The notes under the pieces were generated by a model. The model saw nothing but the letters and a program-made list of their open reading frames with translations. It did no database searches and was not told where the DNA came from. This document shows, piece after piece, positions 11,584 through 21,644 of a stretch of 64,000 nucleotides of DNA. Where the stretch lies: NCBI GenBank assembly GCA_034231615.1, contig CM067309.1, positions 37,289,750 through 37,353,749 on the forward strand, given 5' to 3'. This stretch comes from Meghimatium bilineatum (lineage: Eukaryota; Mollusca; Gastropoda; Stylommatophora; Philomycidae). The number at the start of each line of letters is the position of its first letter. The first letter of the stretch is position 1. A program made the position numbers and the translations under genes.

Positions 11584-11810
11584 CACAAGTGGAGCGTGTG
11601 GCCGTACGGCTAGAACACCGACCTCAGGTTCCTGAGGTCCCGGGTTCAATCCGCAGTTGGGACAGGATTTTTGTCTTTCGGAGAGGTGCAACAAAAAAAT
11701 TCATCTTGTACACGTCGCAGCGACAGCTTTGGCAAAGCGGCCTTTATTTCCACAGCCTTAAAAAACCCTCCCTGCACTCCTTAACAGGAAAAGATGCAAT
11801 AACGAAAGAA
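11584..11810 (+). mobile_element. tRNA-derived SINE (family E)
   Basis: The head is tRNA-like: TGGCCGTACGG (A box), CCTCAGGTTCCTGAGG arm, CCCGGGTTCAATCC (B box), followed by ACAGGATTTTTGTCTTTCGG. A central block (TTTGGCAAAGCGGCCTTTAT, CCCTCCCTGCACTCCTTAAC) recurs at 39344-39430. Not called a tRNA gene, since the arms do not close into a normal acceptor stem. Confidence 0.75.
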
Positions 11811-12650
11811 TACACAGCATATTCTGCAGAGCTGCTCACTGTACCATAAACCACAAGAAGAAAATTGTAGACAACAAAATAAGCTCTGATGAACAAGCTT
11901 AACAGCTCTGCCTTGGGCTGGTGACATGAAATGGCTGCTTTTGGGCTGGTGACATGATAGTTTTTTGAAGAAATCCATATCTGTGTATTGCTCCCAACAG
12001 GAGAACAAGGAAGGAGACAGTTGAACACATAATTCAGATGCTCAACTTACGATGTTTAAGCTGATCAGAGGATGCAGGACTGAGATGATAGCTAAGGTAC
12101 TACCACCTCTGGGAGACAGCACTCCATTCTGGTGGAATCTGATGATCTAGCATGGTCAATGATCTGTAATACAGATGAAGTTTCCTTATAAGACTGTACA
12201 TGTTTTGCAATTAAAATAAACAAGGAGTCATTAATCAATGTCCAGAGATTATGTAAGTATTGGTGTAATTGACTAAAGCTAATACACATGTGGTTGCGTC
12301 TGTGGGTCTCACCAATGGCCCACTAGACATACCACCCATGCAACAGAAAACCTTAGTGGATGATATGCTGTTATATTGAGGTTATCTTCTTATAGAAGCT
12401 TCATGGCATGTCATCTATACAGTTATGATTTTGTTTTGTTGTTTAAATGTTCATGTTTGCCTGAATATATGTATGCACCCTCTGTGGTTGGGAGGGAGCC
12501 AGAGATGTACTGCGCAGCACTGAGGAGGAGGAAACTGACATCACTGTTTTTCCTATGGCTGAGGCCCATCATAGAGGCACTGTGACTCAGGACGTGACAA
12601 TCCTTATTGAATTGAACATTTGGTTGCATGCCTGGAGCAATAGAGAAGTT
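11810..12650. other. Intergenic, no gene recognised
   Basis: GGGCTGGTGACATGA occurs twice near 11930. Short open frames have no family features. Confidence 0.45.
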
Positions 12651-12659
12651 CGGCATAAC

Positions 12660-12893
12660 CAGTAGTCAATTGGTGGCGGGGAATGAGCACAGTAAACCCT
12701 ATCTTGGCTACAGTGGCTAGGAGCAGTGCAAGGATTGAAACCTACCTTCCTGGAGGTGTGATAGTTATTATCTGCTCTGTCCCAGGGTGGGCAGAAAATC
12801 CACAGACTTCCCAGCAATATAATGCCATCTAATGGCATTAGGTCAAAGGGCATGAGTCCATGGACCGCTGGATCAGCAACCAACCAACTAAAG
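12660..12893 (-). mobile_element. SINE-like repeat family C, longest copy
   Basis: On the minus strand it starts TTGGTTGGTTGCTGATCCAG, followed by CATGCCCTTTGACC, ATGGCATTATATTGCTGG, TCTGTGGATTTTCTGCCCAC and a box B-like GGTTTCAATCC. Partial copies lie at 18821, 26373 and 35790. Confidence 0.65.
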
Positions 12894-13631
12894 CTAATAA
12901 ACTACATAATCACACTACCAGATTTTTCTCCCTCTTATGTTCTTATTGTTTCCTCTAGGATATTTCATACCACCACACTGGGTAGGAGGCGTCTGAAACC
13001 ATTACATACCGCTGTGAGCTGGTATCTTCTAGTTATTTTTTTTTTAAAACTCTGGATCAACATCCACTTTGCATAGAGAGTGAGATCTTCATTATTCGTA
13101 ACTTCTGAGGGTTTAACAAACTTGGGATGTTTTACTTGTGTTCATTCATTTCTACATATGTTCATATTTTTTTTCCTATGGATATTTCTTTACACAGGTT
13201 TTCCAGACTTATATTTGTGTGATTCAGTCCTATTTTTTGTTCCAGTATTAATGTCGTTATTAATTTAATTTATGATTCTCTAAATTCAATTGCACAAATA
13301 TGGTTTTATGTGCCAAATTAAACAGATATTTGTTTGCCTGAGATTGTTTATTAGAATTTATAATCAGATATTCAATGTTGTTTATGCGTATTGATACCCT
13401 TCCAGTAGTCACTCCAGTTGAAGCAGGCAACCATTTACCTCTCAATCTCATACTGTGTTTCTACTGACACAAGGATCATTCTGTATTAGTACAAAATAAC
13501 CATTAAAGTTATGTTTGACTTAGAATATGTCTCTAAAATAATACCCAATCTTGAAAACATGTGTACATAGGTTTCCATAGAATGTGTTGGTTCATTAAGT
13601 ACTGACATATTTTTCTGTGGTGTTTTTTATA

Positions 13632-13860
13632 AGATGATGATGAAATAATCCTTTTAGCTGTGAGCAGATATCCTTTCTGACAAAAGCACCGGTCCTCAGT
13701 TGAATAAGTGAGGTAATACTTAAACTTGTATACTATTTGCTGCCTCAGAGGCATAGTGATTGATTCCTAGGGGGTTTATGGATGTTCAGCTTATGCATGT
13801 TTAGTCCCCTGAAGGGAGGTGTTCCAGTGCAGCAGTATCTCAAGATCATCACCTTCTGTG
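13632..13860. mobile_element. Foldback family F, left arm copy
   Basis: GATGATGATGAAATAATCC, TTTCTGACAAAAGCACC, GTTTATGGATGTTCAG, TTTAGTCCCCTGAAGG. Confidence 0.58.
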
Positions 13861-14480
13861 TTTTACATTGATCCTGTGTAGACTCAATGTTAGCAGATAA
13901 CCAAGATCTAAAAAGACTTCCTCGTTGTGCACCCTGGAAACCGACTGCTTCAAAGCTCATGTAAAGCAGTATGGCTAGCGCTTAACGGATTTGTATACAG
14001 GCATTGTAGATTGAGAAAAAAGGAGACCTTTTTGCACATGACAAACAAGATCTCTGAATAAAACCTCTCAGTCCCCATAGCTAAAGCTAATTTCCAAGCC
14101 ATCATGTCCAAAGTTCACGAACATCGAGAATTGTGAGCAAGTCTTGGAGAAGTACGGCTAACATAAGTAAGACTAACATACTGAGTAATGAGAGGGCAGC
14201 ACATAGCTAGAGGGCAGCATCATGTGGAAATAGAATGGAAAAAACGCAATATGGAAATCATAACTACAGCAATGTTCAGCTTGAGAACAAGCTTCTAGTT
14301 ATCTCCAAGAAGAATGTTTTGCGGAAAAGCAGAAAATGTCTTCTGTGCCCTCAATATGTGTAGAGGCTAAGACTTGGATACGGTGAGGGCATACTGAGTA
14401 TAATGAAATACTCTTATCACCATGAAATGCTTTGAATAGAAGTATAACCAGATGACTGGGTTTTGTGGAGTAGGAGTCAA
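13860..14480 (+). repeat. Unclassified dispersed repeat, copy 1
   Basis: It shares ordered blocks with 22420-23080: CAGATAACCAAGAT, CACCCTGGAAAC, GAGAACAAGC, TCTAGT and ATGTGTAGAG. No ORF or termini recognised. Confidence 0.4.
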
Positions 14481-14721
14481 ATTTCTACTCTTTAACAAGT
14501 TCTTTTTCCTTTAATTAGAAGGAATACAATTCCTAGGAACAGAATTGTAGCTCTATTTTGTGCAAGCTCTTCCCATGTATCTTATTGAAACATGAGGTTC
14601 TGATGCTAAATTGAATTAAAAATGACATAAATGCACAAATAATGCAACATTAGTAAGGGAACAAGATGCCAGAACATGAAATAAACATAAATTCACAAAT
14701 AATGTAACATTAGTAAGGGAA

Positions 14722-15039
14722 CATACATCTCCAAAGATATCAACAGACCACAATATTTCGCCTTAGAACAGGCCACTGCAGACTGTTGGGTCACCGTTAC
14801 CAATTAAGGATCACATACATAGATGAATGTCCATGTGGATCCGGACCTCAGACCCCGGAACACATACTTCAGGACTGCCCAACATACAAAGAGCAGAGAC
14901 AGCAGACCTGGCTAGAGGATACAGACGTGAGGCAAAAGCTATGGGGCAGCCGCTCTGACCTGGAGAAGACGGTGGACTTCGTCTTGACGACAGGTCTGAC
15001 GGTATAGCATGACCACAGATGCTGAACGCAGAAGAAGAA
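14722..15039 (+). mobile_element. 5'-truncated LINE insertion with target duplication
   Basis: A 318-bp insert is bounded by GTAAGGGAA at 14713-14721 and 15040-15048. It ends in a GAAGAAGAA-type tail and interrupts a 60-bp tandem repeat. Truncated 5' end, short tail and target duplication are the marks of target-primed reverse transcription. Confidence 0.85.
14726..15007 (+). pseudogene. LINE ORF C-terminus (RNase H tail and Cys-rich end)
   Basis: The frame is fully open from the truncation to TAG at 15005-15007. Blocks: TIFRLRTGHCRLLGH, ECPCGSGPQTPEHILQDCP, then LWGSRSDLEKTVDFVLTTGL. These match the C-terminus of jockey/RTE-like LINE polyproteins with an RNase H domain. No decay is visible, so the insertion is young. 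Confidence 0.85.
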
Positions 15040-15712
15040 GTAAGGGAATAAGATACCAGAACATGAAATAAACATAAATGCACAAATAATGTAACATTAG
15101 TAAGGGAACATGATATCAGGACATGAAATAAACATAAATGCACAAATAATGTAACATTAGTAAGGGAACAAGATACCAGAACATGAAATAAATTGACGTA
15201 TCTATCAAACATATCTTCATCAGGTTATAAGTAACGCATAGTTGAAAAAATAAACGTGTGAATATCCTGACATGCTGGCAACTTTATTTATGCCTGGGGC
15301 AGTATTGACAGGTCAAACTTCACATCTTGACATTGTTCAGAATGCTAAATCTCATCTTTCTGACCAATCATAGGCCATTCCTAAACATTTAATTATATAA
15401 AAAATGTTCCTATCACATTAAGTAGCATTTATGTTTGGCTTTGAAGGTCAACAAAATCTGGCAATCTTATATTTGAATGTTTGAAATAATTCACACATGC
15501 CAATTTGTTTTTGTGAGTCCAATCAAGTTGTTTATATATGGCATTGTTTACATTTGGCTGTATTATTTATATTGTGAGGTCCAACTTTAGAATTAAAGGA
15601 ATATTATTTTACAAAAGTAAATCAGTTTTTTTTCCATATTTATGCTTGTTGTATTGGTGTCATTTTGTGGTTTCAGTAACACCAAATGGAAAATACAAAT
15701 GGAATATACAAA

Positions 15713-15868
15713 CCCGCCGAAGACGGATGTGTCATTGGCGGAAATAAAATGATGACACAGTGCATTTCCATTCTCTGGACTACATCCTGCTGAAAATCTA
15801 TAATTGATCATGGTCCTGCTACAAGAGAGATCCAGCAGGAGTTTAAGAATGAACGCTGAAGAAGAAGA
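15713..15868 (+). mobile_element. SINE family B copy, intergenic
   Basis: CCGCCGAAGACGGATGTGTC to GCTGAAGAAGAAG, well preserved. Confidence 0.85.
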
Positions 15869-15897
15869 TTATACAAACAATCTCTTGTTGTTTTTCT

Positions 15898-16014
15898 CAG
15901 GATCCTGCTGGTTCCGGAGAATGGATTGTGTTGTCATTGCTTTTACAGCTTGGCTGTGATATCAACCACTTTTCGGACACTTCCAACTTTGAATGGTTTT
16001 TGGGTCACTGACTT
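15898..16014 (-). mobile_element. Degenerate SINE family A fragment
   Basis: GGATCCTGCTGGTTCCGGAG, TTACAGCTTGGCTGTGATAT and TTTTTGGGTCACTGAC follow the family order at low identity. Confidence 0.45.
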
Positions 16015-16299
16015 ATATCGCAGCGAATGATAGAGAAGGCAGTACAACTAAACGGAGACTTCCACTCACAGAAGGTTTTTTTCTATCAACAGAAACATGG
16101 TGCTTTCTTTTCTATCAACAGAAACATGGTGCAACACTACCCTAGTGGGTGTCACTTCTAGAGATTTCTTATATGTCAATAAATGAAAAGAATGTAGTAG
16201 CCTCATACTAGGGCGAGATATCTTTTATTCATTCATTTTCCTTTAGCGTTGAAGTTAACGCATAGGGCAGAGGTAAAATCTATCCAATTCTGTCTGTTC

Positions 16300-16892
16300 C
16301 ATGATTATGCTGTTTGTAGACAGTCTCTGCACTGCCATAATCTCCATAATCATGTTGCTTGTAGTCACAGCCTCGGTCACTGCCATAATCTCCATAATCA
16401 TGTTGCTTGTAGTCACAGCCTCGGTCACTGCCATAATCTCTATAATTATGTTGCTTGTAGTCACAGCCTCGGTCACTGTCATAATCTCTATAATTATGCT
16501 GCTTGTAGTCACTGTCTCGGCACTGTCATAATCTCTATAATTATGTTGCTTGTAGTCACTGTCTCGGCACTGTCATAATCTCTATAATTATGTTGCTTGT
16601 AGTCACTGTCTCGGCACTGTCATAATCTCTATAATTATGCTGCTTGTAGTCACTGTCTCGGCACTGTCATAATCTCTATAATTATGCTGCTTGTAGTCAC
16701 TGTCTCGGCACTGTCATAATCTCTATAATTATGTTGCTTGCAGTCACAGCCTCGGTCACTGTCATAATCTCTATAATTATGCTGCTTGTAGTCACTGTCT
16801 CGGCACTGTCATAATCTCCATAATCATGGTGCTTGTAGTCACTGTCTCGGCACTGTCATAATCTCCATAATCATGTTGCTTGTAGTCACAGC
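16300..16892 (+). repeat. Minisatellite, 47-bp unit, about 12-13 copies
   Basis: Unit CATAATCTCTATAATTATGT, TGCTTGTAGTCACTGTCTCG, GCACTGT. Open frames on both strands here come from the repeat and are not genes. Confidence 0.93.
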
Positions 16893-17590
16893 AAAAGCTC
16901 CACTCTCTTCTTTGATGGTCTTTCCAATACACTGAGCTGTGAAGGCTTATTGAAGGACAACCGAACCATCCATACATATAATCGGTCCCTTGCCCTGGAA
17001 TTCTCGCTGATCAATGCCTGCACCTCAGACTTGATGGGACCAATCTTTGAGTTGTCTACTGATAGTTATTCGGAAGGAGTCTTTGGGTACAGTTATTCAT
17101 TCCGTACCTGGTGTTATGTCTTCCATCATGTGCACAGTATGTATGACATCCTCAGCACGCGCCAACCATGACTTCCCTTTTTGAAATGTACTAACTTTGA
17201 CTTTCTGAATTTTAGAATGCTGTTTGTATACATTGTCAACTGTTATTTAGAAGAAGGCTTGAGCTCTGAAAAACTACTCTGTGTTCAGTCAGTCTGACAT
17301 TCGAGTATTATTATCATCTGATCCCTGGGGTTGTTAGCTTTCACTTTTTTTTTTCCTGTGCCATGTGGTGGTAGGTACATGTCTTCCTCAGCTGTGTTGT
17401 GTTTGTATAAAGATGTAATTGATGGAGGGTTTTGGTAGGAATAGTTGTTTTCGTAAGTATTGTAGCACAAGGCATTCAATAATGTGGTGTTTTACTGTTT
17501 CCTTCTCTTTGTTGTAGTATGGTGTATGGTCTGAGGTAATTCTTTATAGGTGTTTGTTAAGTTGTACATGTGTTGTTTGCAGCCTAAATA
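16893..17590. other. Intergenic, no feature recognised
   Basis: No coding potential or named repeat is apparent between the 47-bp array and the LINE fragment. Confidence 0.4.
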
Positions 17591-17602
17591 TTGTGGTTTG
17601 AG

Positions 17603-17895
17603 GTGTAGTCTTCTTCTTCTTCATCGTTCTTCAGTCAGATATCAGGTTACAGCGCCAATAGCTTCAATAAATTGTGTGATTCGCTTCAGGTCATCCATGG
17701 AACTCCTCAAGTCTGGAAGTAGTGCCATATTTTCTCCCTCTCGTTTTGGTAGAGTTGACAGACATGAAGAATGTGTTCTGCAGTCTCTGGGCTCAGTCCA
17801 CAGTTGCACAGGTCTGTCTTGCCATTCTTCAGCTTTCGGGACATGTGGCTTCTCAGTCTGTCGTGGCCAGTTCATAGTCTAAAGATGATGGTTTG
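17603..17895 (-). pseudogene. LINE C-terminal fragment with GAA tail
   Basis: On the minus strand: TIIFRL, a stop, TGHDRLRSHMSRKLKNGKTD, CNCGLSPETAEHILHVCQLY, then after a frame break DLRSSMDDLKRITQFIEAIG and stop. The 3' end runs into GATGAAGAAGAAGAAGA (plus strand 17610-17594 region). It is related to, but distinct from, the LINE at 14722. Confidence 0.75.
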
Positions 17896-18055
17896 TTCCT
17901 TGAAAATGATAAAATGAAAATGTACACTAATTTTATGTTTAAAGGCATTTAATACATTTAAAAACATTTAATATAGTAAAATTTATAAAAATCGCATAGT
18001 ATGCTATTTGCTAGATCAGAGAGAATGACTCTATATTCAAACATGTTCACTCCAC

Positions 18056-18320
18056 CAATTCCAGTACTGGATTTGGGAGCGATGATGACAGCAGATGGAA
18101 GACAGCAATAAGAAACAGATTAAAACAGGAAAAGACAGCATTTAGAAAAAAGAATAGGCTATGAAAGAAAAAAGTTCTTCAGAGCTGCATAACGCTGATT
18201 CTAACACACGGATAAAAAGATTACTGGCAAAAATGACACAGTTCTATATTAGAATGATAAGAATACCATGGACAGCTGAAAATCTAACATGGAGGTGTTG
18301 AAAGAGTCACAAATGTCTGT
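18056..18320 (+). pseudogene. LINE reverse-transcriptase C-terminal fragment
   Basis: A translated stretch with YWIWERW-type frame breaks contains the MTADGRQQ...IRNRLKQEKTAFRKK block, then IRIPWTAENLTW. It is typical of the region after the RT core in non-LTR elements. Frames are broken. Confidence 0.6.
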
Positions 18321-18344
18321 GCTCACAGAAATGTCCTTAAATAC

Positions 18345-20262
18345 TGAACAGGGTTAAGATTCTCCACAGCCAAACGAAGAACTGATAAGAGACTGAACGT
18401 GTTGTTTTCAGATTTTGTGCATGAAACTTGTGACAAATATATGAGTAGAACTGTTGTAGTTCAGTATATAAATTATTGTTCAGATCTTCAGGATAAGCTT
18501 TTATTAGTCCTTCACAACACTGAGATGTTTGTGGTGCATCGACCAAACAAGAAAATCAAATTGCTATATCCTTATATACCTGTCCTTGTCTACTCATCTC
18601 TGTCTCAAGTTTGTCAACAATGGCGTAGGAAGCAGATATACGAAATATATCTCTGGCATTAAGAGATACCTCAGTGGCATCACCATCAATGACCACTGTC
18701 TTTCGTTTACGATTATGGGTCAAAGTTGACTTTTAATCCACACCTGGTGTTATTTCTTTTGCAGCTTCTTAAAATCTTTCAAATTAATTCCTAGATTCAT
18801 GCAAGTGATCTGCTAGTTGGTTGGTTGCTGATCCAGCAGTCCATGGGCGCATGCCCTTTGACCCAGATCTGCTAGTGAAGAATACAAATCAGCACACGTT
18901 TTCAAGTTCACATGCTCATTTTGTACAGCTTGACTGACCCTGTGAAAATGTTATAACACTTTGTCCCAAAAGACAAGCATGAGAGCAAATTCTAATTCTT
19001 GCATCTTCTGTGCAATGTTTTCTGCTTCTCTTCTGGTGTCCCCTTCTGTTACTGGTCTTCTTGTAAACATTCTAACGATTGTATAATCTGAGGATGAGAC
19101 TTTAGAATAGCTTCAGTTGCAACATCATGTGCTTCCCATCTGGTATCGGAAAGAGACTTTACCAGTGTTTCATTCACAAGGCATCCTTTCAGAATCTTCT
19201 ATCTGTTGGTTGAAGCTGAGAAAAAAGTATGAATCAGTTGCACTGTATGGAAGAAGTTTACTGCCTCTAAACAAGAGTCAATGGCACTTCTGCCTACCAG
19301 ATTTAGTAAATGGACAGCAAGGGTATGTATATAGCAAACTCATTTTTCTCTATAAGGTTTTTTGCATGCCCTTGTAGCACCCAGACATATTAGCTGCGTT
19401 ATCATAGGACTGCATTTCGAAAAATCAATATTGCAAACTTCACGTAAGTACAGGTACTAACTTGCTTAGCCATACCTTCACCTGTGTGACTTTGCAGCTC
19501 CAAGAAAGTAAAAAAGCACTCAATGGGCTCTCCATCTACCACACATCGAAGAACAACGATTAACTGATGTATATGTAAACTATCGGGTGTTGAGTTTACT
19601 GTATTGCTGAAATAACCGGAAGCCTTTACTTCATCTACAATTACTTCATGGACTTTTTGGGACATAATTTCAATCAGTTCTTCACATATAGTTTTGGATA
19701 AATAAGAAGGATTTTCTTTTCCAGAATTTCTATATTTCACAATGTGTGATGCTAAAAATTGATCAAACTGACTGACCAACTCCAGTAACCCTAGATAATT
19801 TACATTTTGTAAAGATCCAAATTTTTCATTTGTCCCTCTAAAACCCAGACAATGGTCAGCTATAGTACAAATAACCACTACTTCTCGCCTCAAAACATGT
19901 TCCCAGTAACTGTACTCTTCATTTATTTGCTCTTCTAGCTTTTGTAGTAGACCCTAGCCTTGTCGATGAGCTAGGTATATTAACAGTCTTTATGAGTAGC
20001 GCTTTGTTCATAATTATCAACATGAATGTTATTTTTCCAGTCACTGAACCCATTTTTACCAGCAAAACTTGTGGAATCTTTAGACGCAAAAAGTTTACAA
20101 ACAGAGCAGTACACAAACCCCCATGGATGGTGAATACAATAACCATTCTCTCCTGTACTGCTCATCATTTGCTCTTGTGTCATAGAAGAGTTAATGTCAT
20201 GTAGTTTACAGCTACCGGGACAATATACACATTTTTCTTGAGGACTTGTGGTGCACCCCAAA
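18345..20262 (-). pseudogene. Decayed hAT-type / ZMYM1-like transposase
   Basis: Read on the minus strand, pieces follow the order of ZMYM1-like hAT proteins. 20261-19980 has a TTF-type zinc finger (CSVCKLFAS, GFSDWKN, YEQSATHKDC). 19893-19402 (163 residues open) has FRGTNEKFGS, NYLGLLELVSQFD, KYRNSGKENPSYLSK and VDEVKASGYFS. 19330-18870 has NLVGRSAIDSCLEAVNFF and SLSDTRWEAHDVATEAILKS in another frame. 18790-18345 has NARDIFRISASYAIVDKLET, SCLVDAPQ and EGLIKAYPEDLNNNLYTELQ. Several frameshifts and stops separate the pieces and a short SINE interrupts it at 18821-18860. No terminal repeats were found. It is a domesticated-gene relative or an old transposon; dead either way. Confidence 0.8.
18821..18872 (+). 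mobile_element. Short SINE fragment (family C) inside the hAT pseudogene
   Basis: About 45-50 bp matching the TTGGTTGGTTGCTGATCCAG repeat are flanked by GATCTGCTAG on both sides (about 18811-18820 and 18866-18875). This looks like a 10-bp target duplication. Confidence 0.6.
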
Positions 20263-20569
20263 CGCTTGGTGCCCTAAGCACGTGCCTTGTTTTCCTAATG
20301 GTTAATCTAGGCCTAACATACATACATACTAGGTGTTCTGTGCAAGCTCCAACATCTGGACACATCACACAGAGGCCGAAGGTCATATGTTTAATTCAGA
20401 ATATTGATCCAGGTAGACAACACTTGCAGAGATGTCTGATATTTAATGATCACAAAAAAGTGATGTACATGTGTGTTCGTCCATCACAAGTGATGATGAC
20501 CATTTTTTACACCCACTTTTTTAAAAATAAAGTTAGAATTATGACCATATCTTACAGTTCGTAGATAGC

Positions 20570-21310
20570 TAATGAGTCATATTCGAGCTGTAAATGTCCT
20601 TGGACAGTTTGGGCATGGCATGATCACTGTAGACGGATTTAGGTCTATCCGTGACTTTATAACTACACTCCGCGGTTGAGCTGCAGCATTTCTCCTATTT
20701 TCACAAGATGATGCGTTCTTTTTATTGTAGATAACCATGTAGATCTATTTTGTGCAAGTTTTTCCCATGTATCTTGGTCTATTTCAAAGCTTTCAGTGAG
20801 GTCTTCAATGAGTCCTTGTAGCGCTTCTTTTGGCCACCTTGAGATCGTGTACCCTTCTCCAGCTCACCATAGATAAGTATATTTGGCAGACGATGGTCTG
20901 GCATACGTACCAAATGACCTGCCCAAGGAATACGTGTCGGCATCAGGATAGTGTCAATACTGGGGATACCAGATCTGCAAAGGACAGTGGTATCTGGAAT
21001 CTTGTCTTGTCATCTGATGTTCATAACTTTTCTGAGACAAGTTGTGTGAAAAAGATTGAGTTTCCTCATATAACGTCTATATACAGCCCATGTATCACTA
21101 GCGTATAACAGCACTGGAAGTCCCACTGCTCTGTAGACTTCCAGGTTACTCTAGGTTAATGCCATTTCTACACCACACATTTGCGTGCGATCTGCCGAAA
21201 GTGCTGCCTGCTTTGGCGATCCTTGTATACACTTCATCATCAACGTTGGCATCTTTACAACTTTCAATGCTACGCCATCTACTTTTATGCAGGGTTTGAG
21301 ATAGTTTTAC
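20570..21310 (-). pseudogene. LINE reverse-transcriptase C-terminal fragment with zinc-finger-like end
   Basis: On the minus strand, interrupted frames give VYTRIAKAGSTFG, LVSPVLTLS, GQVIWYVCQTIV / RMPDHRLPN, GELEKGTRSQGGQKKRYKD, then CPNCPRTF. This order (RT tail, RMPD-x-RLP, GGQKKRxKD, C-x2-C) is that of a common invertebrate LINE. Many frameshifts. Confidence 0.7.
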
Positions 21311-21552
21311 CTGGAAAGGATGAATCTCCAGGACTGTATGATTTACAAGGGACTTAAATGTCTAAAAATAGATGAACTCTCATGTATATTTTGTAATGAT
21401 AATTTATAATATTTTATACTTGAAAGTAATTTTTATTTTTAGGTATACAATGTACACTATTAATACGATATTTCTACACTAAAATTGCACCAGTTATGTA
21501 TTTGTTGGTAATGGTACAACACAGTTGGAGAGTATTTTACAGACAAACGAAC

Positions 21553-21644
21553 ATGGCCGGCCTTGGGACAACTCTACGGGGAAAACCTTTGTGGCCTTTT
21601 GTCTCTGCTGCCTTGAGAAAATGCCAGACTCCGTTAACAACACG
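21553..21644 (+). CDS. NIPSNAP: NIPSNAP exon 1, mitochondrial presequence
   Basis: The exon opens at ATG 21553 and ends before donor GTATGC at 21645, leaving two bases (CG) that complete an Arg codon with exon 2. It encodes about 30 residues rich in Arg, Lys, Ser and Thr with no acidic residue, as expected of a targeting peptide. The phase match to exon 2 supports the call. Confidence 0.85.

Larger units (their letters stand above)
14612..15190 (+). repeat. 60-bp tandem repeat interrupted by the LINE insertion
   Basis: Units ATAAATGCACAAATAATGTA, ACATTAGTAAGGGAACA and AGAACATGAAATAAAC lie at 14612-14721 and 15040-15190. The LINE 3' end separates the two parts. Confidence 0.88.

Noticed and set aside
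11584..11660. tRNA gene
   Set aside because: Good A and B boxes, but the acceptor stem does not close and a SINE body follows; called a tRNA-derived SINE.
16249..16578. Open frames of 109, 85 and 76 residues
   Set aside because: They are shadows of the 47-bp minisatellite.
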